DNA of 64,000 nt from Pseudomonas japonica. Lineage in GTDB: Bacteria; Pseudomonadota; Gammaproteobacteria; Pseudomonadales; Pseudomonadaceae. Positions 58,577-64,000 of this stretch are shown here, in pieces. The stretch spans positions 62,001-126,000 of the forward strand of contig NZ_FZOL01000019.1 in assembly GCF_900188455.1 (NCBI RefSeq). The letters run 5' to 3'. How positions within the stretch are numbered: position 1 is the stretch's first letter; each line of letters begins with the position of its first letter. The notes below the pieces were generated by a model. The model made no database searches. It worked only from the letters and a program-made list of their open reading frames with translations, and was not told the origin of the DNA. The position numbers and the translations under genes were made by a program.

Positions 58577-59119
58577 TCAGCCGCGCTCGCCCAGCAACCA
58601 CTCCAGTTGCACTTCGTGCTGGCCGCGGTCGTCGGTGACGAAGACCGTGCCTTCGCTGATCATCACGTCCCACTTGATCGAACGCGGCATGTCGGTGGCC
58701 AGGGTTTCCAGGACATCCTGGGGCACCGCGGCGATGTTCAGGTTCTTCAGGCCCTTCACCGCGTCCACCACCTTGTTCTGCCAGACCCGCAGGCTGCCGT
58801 AGGCCAGCAGGCTGGTGCGCTCGGTGCGACGCGAGCACCAGGTCAGGCGCTCGGCGTCCGGCTGACCGACTTCGATCCAGTGCAGGATGCGGTCATCCAG
58901 GCTCTTTTCCCACAGCGCGGCCTCGTCGACATCCGACAGACCACGACCGAACGACAGGTTCTCGTTGTACCAGAGGGCGTAGGCCAGCAGGCGCACGGCC
59001 ATGCGCTCCTCGGTTTCCGAAGGATGACGGGCGATGGTCTGCTTGACGCTTTCGTACACGCCGCGGTCGAGGTCGGTGAGGTTCAGTTCGAATTTGTAGG
59101 TGGTGGACGGCTGGGCCAT
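58577..59119 (-). CDS. YaeQ family protein
   Basis: This 180-residue cytosolic protein has the family's typical N-terminus (STTYKFELNLTDLDRGVYES) and RHPSETEERMAVRLLAYALW, with WIEVGQPDAERL in the middle. YaeQ has a PD-(D/E)XK nuclease-like fold; its function is not well established. It is probably cotranscribed with recJ, which would fit a nucleic-acid role. Confidence 0.93.
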   Translation of the reverse strand: MAQPSTTYKFELNLTDLDRGVYESVKQTIARHPSETEERMAVRLLAYALWYNENLSFGRGLSDVDEAALWEKSLDDRILHWIEVGQPDAERLTWCSRRTERTSLLAYGSLRVWQNKVVDAVKGLKNLNIAAVPQDVLETLATDMPRSIKWDVMISEGTVFVTDDRGQHEVQLEWLLGERG

Positions 59120-59271
59120 GGGGGCGGGCTTCTGGTATCGGAAAAGTTGCCCAGTCTACCCGATGCGGCGGCAATCGACGACGCGCTGCCACAATCATGC
59201 GCTACAACAGTATCTGAGCCTTTCACCCTGTGATAAAAACGAGCGCACTGCCCACCTGCCACGGATACCCC

Positions 59272-60471
59272 ATGTCGCTGCCCAGCAAACCCCTCGCCGG
59301 TCTCAAGGTCGTCGAACTCGGAACCCTGATCGCCGGCCCCTTCGCTTCGCGCATCTGCGCCGAGTTCGGCGCGCAGGTGGTCAAGGTCGAATCACCGGAC
59401 GGCGGCGATCCGCTGCGCAAATGGCGCAAGCTGTACGAGGGCACCTCGCTGTGGTGGTTCGTCCAGGCCCGCAACAAACAGTCGCTGACCCTCAACCTCA
59501 AGCACCCGGAAGGCATGGCGATCCTCAAGCGCCTGCTTGCCGACGCCGACATCCTCATCGAGAACTTCCGCCCCGGCGTCCTGGAAAAGCTCGGCCTCGG
59601 CTGGGACGTGCTCAAGGCGCTGAACCCGAAGCTGGTCATGGTGCGCCTGTCCGGCTTCGGCCAGACCGGGCCGATGAAGGACCAGCCGGGCTTCGGCGCG
59701 GTCGGTGAATCCATGGGCGGCCTGCGCTACATCACCGGTTTCGAAGACCGCCCGCCAGTGCGCACGGGGATTTCCATCGGTGACTCCATCGCCGCCCTGT
59801 GGGGCGTGATCGGCGCGCTGATGGCCCTGCGTCATCGCGAGGTCAACGGTGGTGAAGGCCAGGTGGTCGACGTGGCGCTGTACGAGGCGATCTTCGCCAT
59901 GATGGAAAGCATGGTCCCGGAGTTCGACGTGTTCGGCTTCATCCGCGAGCGCACCGGCAACATCATGCCCGGCATCACCCCCTCCTCCATCCATACCAGC
60001 GCCGACGGCAAGCATGTGCAGATCGGTGCCAACGGCGATGCCATCTTCAAGCGCTTCATGCTCGCCATCGGTCGCACCGACCTGGCCGAGGATCCGGGCC
60101 TGGCCAGCAACGATGGCCGCGACCTGCGCCGCGACGAACTGTACGGGGTGATCGACCGCTGGGCCAACAGCGTGCCGCTGGACAGCCTGATGAAGACCCT
60201 CAACGACGCCGAAGTGCCGGCCAGCCGCATCTACAGCGCCGAGGACATGTTCGCCGACCCGCAATTCCTCGCCCGCGAGATGTTCCTCCAGGCGAAGCTG
60301 CCGGACGGCAAGCCGTTCAAGATGCCCGGCATCGTGCCCAAGCTCTCCGACACCCCGGGCTCCAGCGAGTGGGTCGGACCGAAGCTGGGCGAGCACACCG
60401 ATCAGTTGCTTGGCGAACTGGGCTACAGCCCGGCGGCCATCAGTGACCTGCGCGAGCAGGGTGCCATCTGA
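59272..60471 (+). CDS. CaiB/BaiF-family CoA transferase (family III)
   Basis: This 399-residue enzyme transfers CoA between carboxylic acids. Family III marks are LKVVELGTLIAGPFASRICA, KVESPDGGDPLRKW, NKQSLTLNLKHPEG, ADILIENFRPGVLEKLGLGW and the region GAVGESMGGLRYITGF, where the catalytic Asp or Glu of the family lies (E in VGES here). The substrate is unknown. The ATG at 59272 is the family start; the earlier in-frame ATG at 59230 has no ribosome binding site. The gene downstream begins inside its stop codon. Confidence 0.92.
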   Translation: MSLPSKPLAGLKVVELGTLIAGPFASRICAEFGAQVVKVESPDGGDPLRKWRKLYEGTSLWWFVQARNKQSLTLNLKHPEGMAILKRLLADADILIENFRPGVLEKLGLGWDVLKALNPKLVMVRLSGFGQTGPMKDQPGFGAVGESMGGLRYITGFEDRPPVRTGISIGDSIAALWGVIGALMALRHREVNGGEGQVVDVALYEAIFAMMESMVPEFDVFGFIRERTGNIMPGITPSSIHTSADGKHVQIGANGDAIFKRFMLAIGRTDLAEDPGLASNDGRDLRRDELYGVIDRWANSVPLDSLMKTLNDAEVPASRIYSAEDMFADPQFLAREMFLQAKLPDGKPFKMPGIVPKLSDTPGSSEWVGPKLGEHTDQLLGELGYSPAAISDLREQGAI

Positions 60472-61343
60472 ATCGGCTCTGGCGCGGCACCGGCCTGGGG
60501 CTGCTGCTCGGCGTACTGCTGAGCACCTCCAGCATGGTGTCGGCCAAGGAACGACTGATCTGGCTGCTGCGTGACCTGCCGCCGCTGACCATTTTCGAAG
60601 GCACGCGCAAAGGCCAGGGCGCGGTGGACCAGATGCTCGTCCGGCTGATCGAGCAGATGCCCGAGTACGATCACAGCATCATGCGCGTCAACCGCGCCCG
60701 TGCCATGCAGATGCTCCAGGAACCCAGCTTCACCTGCGATGCGACGCTGCTGTGGACCCCGGAGCGGGCGCACTTCATCCATTTCTCGCTGCCGAGCATG
60801 GGCACCCTGAGCAACGGCCTGATCGTGCGCAAGCAGGACGCGCCGATGGTCGAGCCGTTCCTGGTGGACGGCAAGGTCGACCTCAAGGCGCTGCTGGCGA
60901 GCCAGACCGCGCGCCTGGGCATGGTCGCCGAACGCAGCTACAGCCCACCGGTGGATATCCTGCTCAAGGCCACCCCGGCGGACAACCTCACGCCGCACTA
61001 CGGCAACGACGCCGTCCGCAACCTGCTGCAGATGCAGAGCCTGGGCCGGCTGAAATGGCTGCTGGGCTACTGGCCCGAGGTGCGCTACCTGACCCAGGAA
61101 CTGGGCCAGCCAGTGGAGGCGCTGACCTTCTATCCGATCCTGGGCATGGCCGAATATCAGTTCATTCATGTCGGCTGCTCCGATACACCGCTCGGGCGCG
61201 AGGCGGTGGCCCACGTCAACCAGTTGCTGCTGCAGATGCGCCAGGACGCGCTGCCGCCACTCTACGCCGCATGGCTCGATGAGCAGACCCGCGACACCTA
61301 CCTGCACGACGCAGCGCATTTCTTCGACGACGACCACCCCTGA
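60468..61343 (+). CDS. Periplasmic solute-binding-like protein (TIGR02285 type), probable CTG start
   Basis: From the first ATG (60534) the protein would lack a signal peptide. Reading back in frame to CTG 60468 adds 22 codons, LNRLWRGTGLGLLLGVLLST..., a classical signal peptide with VSA before KERLIWLLRD. AGCAGGG lies 6 bases upstream of that CTG, and no ATG, GTG or TTG occurs between the preceding in-frame stop and 60534. The CTG overlaps the TGA of the CoA transferase gene. The mature domain (about 265 residues) resembles a type 3 periplasmic binding protein of the TIGR02285 kind (DLPPLTIFEGTRKGQGAVDQ, CDATLLWTPERA). Ligand and partner are unknown; no ABC genes lie nearby. Confidence 0.72.
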   Translation: MNRLWRGTGLGLLLGVLLSTSSMVSAKERLIWLLRDLPPLTIFEGTRKGQGAVDQMLVRLIEQMPEYDHSIMRVNRARAMQMLQEPSFTCDATLLWTPERAHFIHFSLPSMGTLSNGLIVRKQDAPMVEPFLVDGKVDLKALLASQTARLGMVAERSYSPPVDILLKATPADNLTPHYGNDAVRNLLQMQSLGRLKWLLGYWPEVRYLTQELGQPVEALTFYPILGMAEYQFIHVGCSDTPLGREAVAHVNQLLLQMRQDALPPLYAAWLDEQTRDTYLHDAAHFFDDDHP

Positions 61344-61359
61344 ATCGCGGGCAAAAAGA

Positions 61360-61391
61360 AACCCCGAACGGTGGGGAGCCCGAACGGGGTT
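61360..61391 (+). terminator. Hairpin after the periplasmic protein gene
   Basis: AACCCCG (61360-61366) pairs with CGGGGTT (61385-61391). The loop is long, and only TAAAC follows, so it is a moderate terminator candidate. It lies 17 bases after the stop codon. Confidence 0.5.
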
Positions 61392-61396
61392 AAACG

Positions 61397-61414
61397 AAGG
61401 CCACGGGTGGCCTT
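61397..61414. repeat. Short perfect inverted repeat
   Basis: AAGGCCAC-GG-GTGGCCTT is a perfect 8-bp palindrome with a 2-bp centre between the preceding hairpin and the convergent DUF3509 gene. Read from either strand it could help end transcription. The remainder of 61415-61501 shows nothing recognisable. Confidence 0.4.
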
Positions 61415-61501
61415 GCGTGTAAGCAGTCAGTCAGCATCGGAGCAAAATGCCATCTGCCTGCCTGTAGGATGTCTGATTGCCATGGATGGTGAAGGTTCCC
61501 C

Positions 61502-61795
61502 TCACAAGGTAGCCGATAAACCGCGACCCTGCCGGGCATGTTGCCAGGCCGCGATCACACAGGGTTGCAAACGCCCTTCGGCGATGCGCAGGTCGCGTCG
61601 CAGGCCATCCACCAGATCTACCAGCAGACTCTGGTCCTGCAACTGGCTGGCACGCGCGCTGCGTTGCAGGACGTCGAAACCATTCTCGTCACGCAGCGAC
61701 AACCTGAAGTCGCCACTCCCCGACGGCGCCAGAACGACCTGGTAGGGTGCCAATGCTTCATTGAGCAACAAGCTGACCGATTCCATCGTGTTCAC
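61502..61795 (-). CDS. DUF3509 family protein
   Basis: This 97-residue soluble protein belongs to a Pseudomonas-restricted family. It has the typical start MESVSLLLNEALAPYQVVLA, then FRLSLRDENGFDVLQRS and LVDLVDGLRRDLRIAEGRL. Function is unknown. GTG 61795 has GCGAGG 8 bases upstream and is preferred; ATG 61786 (MESVS) is an alternative. It is a single gene; the 160 bp upstream (61796-61955) hold no evident feature. Confidence 0.8.
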   Translation of the reverse strand: MNTMESVSLLLNEALAPYQVVLAPSGSGDFRLSLRDENGFDVLQRSARASQLQDQSLLVDLVDGLRRDLRIAEGRLQPCVIAAWQHARQGRGLSATL

Positions 61796-61955
61796 TGTTC
61801 ACCTCGCTAGCACCAAGTGGTCTTCGACTGACTCCGCCAACGCCGGAAAAGTTCGGCGAAACGGGGCCTTCACCAAGGGTTCAAAGCGAGCATGCCCGGG
61901 AAAGATGACAGATTGAATGTGCGCTGACGCAGCAATATCAAAAGGCCGCCAACCC

Positions 61956-63176
61956 TCAAGCCACGCCCTTCTGGCCCAGGTTTGCGCCGTCGCGGCCGCT
62001 GATCCATTTGAGCAGCTCACCACCGGACATCGGCCTGGCGAGGAAATTACCCTGCACCAACGGTCGCCCCAGGCCCTGCACGGCCTGCCAGTCGCTCAGG
62101 GTATCGACGTCGTTCACCACCACGTCCAGTTCGCAGCGCCGGGCAAGAATCAGCGCCGCCGCCACCACCGCCGCCCTGGTGCCGTCCTCGGCCATTGCGC
62201 GGACGAATTCGGCGGCAAGTTTCAGTTCGTTCAGCGGCAGATCGAACAGTTGCCGCAGGTTGGTCGTACCCCGCCCGAATCCGTCGAGGCACAGGCGGCA
62301 ACCCAATCGGCGCAGGGCGGCCAGTTGCCGCACCTGGACAGCATCGAGGCGGCCGCAATGGCGTTCATCCACGGCCAGGGTGAGGATCCCGGCAGGCAAT
62401 CGGTGCTGCCGCAGCAGCGCCAACAGGCGGTCGACGAAGGTCGCCCCGAGCAACAGCGCCGGCGCTACGTTCACCACCATGGGCAGTGGCCGGTCGCCGT
62501 CCAGGCGAATCGCCGCACTGACCGCCAGTGCCTTGTCCAGTACATGCCAGGTCAGCATGTCCAGCAGCCCGGCACCCTGCATCACCGTGAAGAACTGCCC
62601 GGATGCCAGCAAACCGAGGGTCGGATGCAGCCAGCGCACCGAGGCCTCGACCGCGAGCAACGCGCCGTCGGCGTCGAGCCTGGGTTGGTAGTTCACTTTC
62701 CATTGCGCTCGCGAATGGGCCAGTTGCTCGGGGGAAAGCCTGCCCAGCTCGATGATCTGCGGCGCGGCACTGATGGCCACGGGCTCGCTGGCGCTGTCGT
62801 GGTACTCGCCGAGCAGACGGTGCAGCATCGCGCCGCTGGCCGGTTTCTGCAGACAGCCAAGCAGGCGCAGGCCCAGTTGCGGGGCGAGTTCGGCGATGTT
62901 GTCGAGCAGGGCCGGTTCGGCATCGCTGAGCACGACCAGGGCCGAGGCCAGGCGTTTCTCGGCGAGATGGCGGATCATCGCCAGCCCGTCGGGGCCATCC
63001 ATGTACAGGTCGCAGATGGCCACATCCACCGGCCCGCGGCGTTCGAGCATCTGCATGGCACAGCTCACCGACTCCGCCGCGAGCACGTCGAACACGCCAT
63101 TGGCATTGAGCATCTGGTGCAATGCCATGAGCTGGAAGGGATGGTCTTCGAGGATAAGAACCTTGAGCGAGTGCAT
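61956..63176 (-). CDS. Response regulator with degenerate EAL domain
   Basis: This 406-residue protein has an N-terminal receiver domain (about residues 4-130, VLILEDHPFQLMALHQMLNA, with D55 or so in VAICDLYMDGPDG). A C-terminal EAL-like domain follows (about 160-395). The EAL motif is EAS (VEASVRW). Compared with active c-di-GMP phosphodiesterases, DDFG has become DGFG, LKID is LKLA, and AEGVE has become VNDVD. The Asn (VNVAP), Glu (VDE), Lys (ELKL) and Gln (QGNF) remain. It is therefore probably inactive as a phosphodiesterase and may bind c-di-GMP or a partner, unlike active RocR. The architecture is RocR-like. The ATG at 63176 has GGAGAAC upstream. Confidence 0.87.
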   Translation of the reverse strand: MHSLKVLILEDHPFQLMALHQMLNANGVFDVLAAESVSCAMQMLERRGPVDVAICDLYMDGPDGLAMIRHLAEKRLASALVVLSDAEPALLDNIAELAPQLGLRLLGCLQKPASGAMLHRLLGEYHDSASEPVAISAAPQIIELGRLSPEQLAHSRAQWKVNYQPRLDADGALLAVEASVRWLHPTLGLLASGQFFTVMQGAGLLDMLTWHVLDKALAVSAAIRLDGDRPLPMVVNVAPALLLGATFVDRLLALLRQHRLPAGILTLAVDERHCGRLDAVQVRQLAALRRLGCRLCLDGFGRGTTNLRQLFDLPLNELKLAAEFVRAMAEDGTRAAVVAAALILARRCELDVVVNDVDTLSDWQAVQGLGRPLVQGNFLARPMSGGELLKWISGRDGANLGQKGVA

Positions 63177-63312
63177 GGACAGTTCTCCGTGACGGCACGA
63201 AGACGCAACTCTAGGGAAATCTTCCCGGCCTCCCTATAGGACAAATCCGAAGGATGGGCTTCCATTTCCGATGGCTGCCAGAGCGCCCACGCCGCGCCCG
63301 ACCGCAAATAAG

Positions 63313-63340
63313 AAGCCCGTCACGCAGGACGGGCTTTTTT
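63313..63340. terminator. Terminator after thrC
   Basis: AAGCCCGTC-ACGCAG-GACGGGCTT followed by TTTT on the plus strand, and CTTATTT on the minus strand. It lies 11 bases beyond the thrC stop and can work in both directions. Confidence 0.85.
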
Positions 63341-63351
63341 ACCGGTATCGC

Positions 63352-64000
63352 TTACAGCGGCTTGCCACGATTGCCATGCTGACCGACGAATGCCTGGACC
63401 TTGCCCAGGTCGTTGGCCAGAACGGTGCAGCGCTCTTCCCGCGAGAACAGGTCGGCCAGGTGCGCCGGCAGTTCCAGGGTCTTGGCGACACCGGCCTTTT
63501 CCACCGCATCGGGGAACTTGACCGGATGCGCGGTGCCCAGCACCACCATCGGGATGTCCAGGCTGCGGCGGCATTCACGGGCGGCCTTGACGCCGATCGC
63601 GGTGTGCGGGTCCAGCACTTCGCCGGTCTGGGCGAAGACGTCGGCGATGGTTTCGCAGGTCTGCGCGTCATCCACGGCCAGCGAGTCGAACAGCTTGCGG
63701 GCCTCGGTCCAGCGATCCTGCTCGACGCTGAAGCCGCCGCCCTGCTTGAAGTTCGCCATCAGTTCGGCGATCGCCGCGCCGTTGCGACCGTGCAGATCGA
63801 ACAGCAGGCGCTCGAAGTTCGACGAAACCATGATGTCCATGGACGGCGACAGGGTCGCGTGCAGGGTTTCCTTGACGTACTGGTTGCCGCTCATGAAGCG
63901 GTGCAGGATGTCGTTGCGGTTGGTCGCGACGATCAGTTGGCTGATCGGCAGGCCCATGTTGCGCGCCAGGTAGCCGGCGAAGATGTCGCCGAAGTTGCCG
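63352..64000 (-). CDS. thrC: Threonine synthase, C-terminal part (cut by window edge)
   Basis: The minus-strand frame is open from the window end to the stop at 63352, giving 216 residues of the C-terminal part. This PLP enzyme converts O-phosphohomoserine to threonine. GNFGDIFAGYLARNMGLPIS, the phosphate/PLP-binding glycine-rich segment, lies at the very edge, followed by NRNDILHRFMSGNQYVKETL and LSPSMDIMVSSNFERLLFDL, typical of the long proteobacterial ThrC. The start and the PLP lysine are outside. Annotation as thrC rests on these motifs. Confidence 0.95.
   Translation of the reverse strand, partial: GNFGDIFAGYLARNMGLPISQLIVATNRNDILHRFMSGNQYVKETLHATLSPSMDIMVSSNFERLLFDLHGRNGAAIAELMANFKQGGGFSVEQDRWTEARKLFDSLAVDDAQTCETIADVFAQTGEVLDPHTAIGVKAARECRRSLDIPMVVLGTAHPVKFPDAVEKAGVAKTLELPAHLADLFSREERCTVLANDLGKVQAFVGQHGNRGKPL

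Noticed and set aside
1..64000. Transposase, integrase, phage or CRISPR genes
   Set aside because: None were found; the only repeats are REP elements and short palindromes.
1..64000. tRNA or rRNA genes
   Set aside because: No cloverleaf with a GGTTCGA-type T arm or ribosomal sequence was recognised on reading; a tRNAscan run would settle it.

Overview
The window is high-GC, densely coding DNA from a Pseudomonas, most likely of the P. putida group or a close relative. The evidence is the gene order lysS-prfB next to a complete wsp chemosensory operon, the Pseudomonas-only families (DUF3509, DUF6124, DUF4398), the pairs of Pseudomonas-type REP hairpins with the core GTAGGAGCTGGCTTGCC, and the codon use. 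No tRNA, rRNA, CRISPR array, transposase or integrase was seen.

Layout. 1-10.2 kb: the 5' half of ppc, a small cytosolic protein, two DUF4398 lipoproteins (one with an OmpA domain), a minus-strand block (membrane protein, lipid-anchored hydrolase, QEGLA-motif protein, lipoprotein, TetR regulator), then lysS and prfB; prfB keeps its programmed +1 frameshift. 10.4-18.8 kb: the wspABCDEF-R surface-sensing operon, which makes c-di-GMP through WspR. 19-20.5 kb: a TerB/DUF533 protein, then a strongly structured leader ahead of a DUF6124 gene. 20.5-29.4 kb: trans-4-hydroxy-L-proline catabolism (AraC regulator, APC permease, pyrroline-2-carboxylate reductase, epimerase, deaminase, alpha-ketoglutarate semialdehyde dehydrogenase, D-hydroxyproline dehydrogenase). 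29.4-44.5 kb: a nucleotide and deoxynucleoside scavenging locus. It has a class B acid phosphatase, a dedicated ExbD-TonB-receptor-ExbB set, a 5'-nucleotidase lipoprotein, cytidine deaminase, a NupC-type carrier, DeoC, DeoA, DeoB, a degenerate S1/P1-type protein, a lipid-anchored EEP nuclease/phosphatase and a RutR-like regulator. 44.8-54.9 kb: polyamine uptake and degradation (LysR, two aminobutyraldehyde dehydrogenases, a YdcSTUV-type ABC importer, a SpdH-like spermidine dehydrogenase). 55-64 kb: an orphan HicB beside a truncated hicA, a XenA-like ene-reductase, recJ, yaeQ, a CoA transferase, a periplasmic binding-like protein, a DUF3509 protein, a response regulator with a degenerate EAL domain, and the 3' part of thrC.

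How it works together. The most unusual region is 29.4-44.5 kb. It reads as one pathway from extracellular nucleotides or DNA to central metabolism: phosphatases and a nuclease outside the cytoplasm, energised outer-membrane uptake, inner-membrane nucleoside transport, deamination of cytidine, phosphorolysis of pyrimidine deoxynucleosides, and conversion of deoxyribose phosphate to acetaldehyde plus glyceraldehyde-3-phosphate. Palindromes of the form TGAC-N6-GTCA upstream share the spacing of the E. coli RutR operator, and a RutR-like protein is encoded at the far end. The S1/P1-family member of the locus has lost most of its zinc ligands, so it may no longer be a nuclease.

From memory, in P. 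putida the polyamine transport genes lie close to wsp, so the hydroxyproline and nucleoside loci (about 20-44 kb) may be an accessory insertion between two core blocks. That is inference and needs a synteny comparison.
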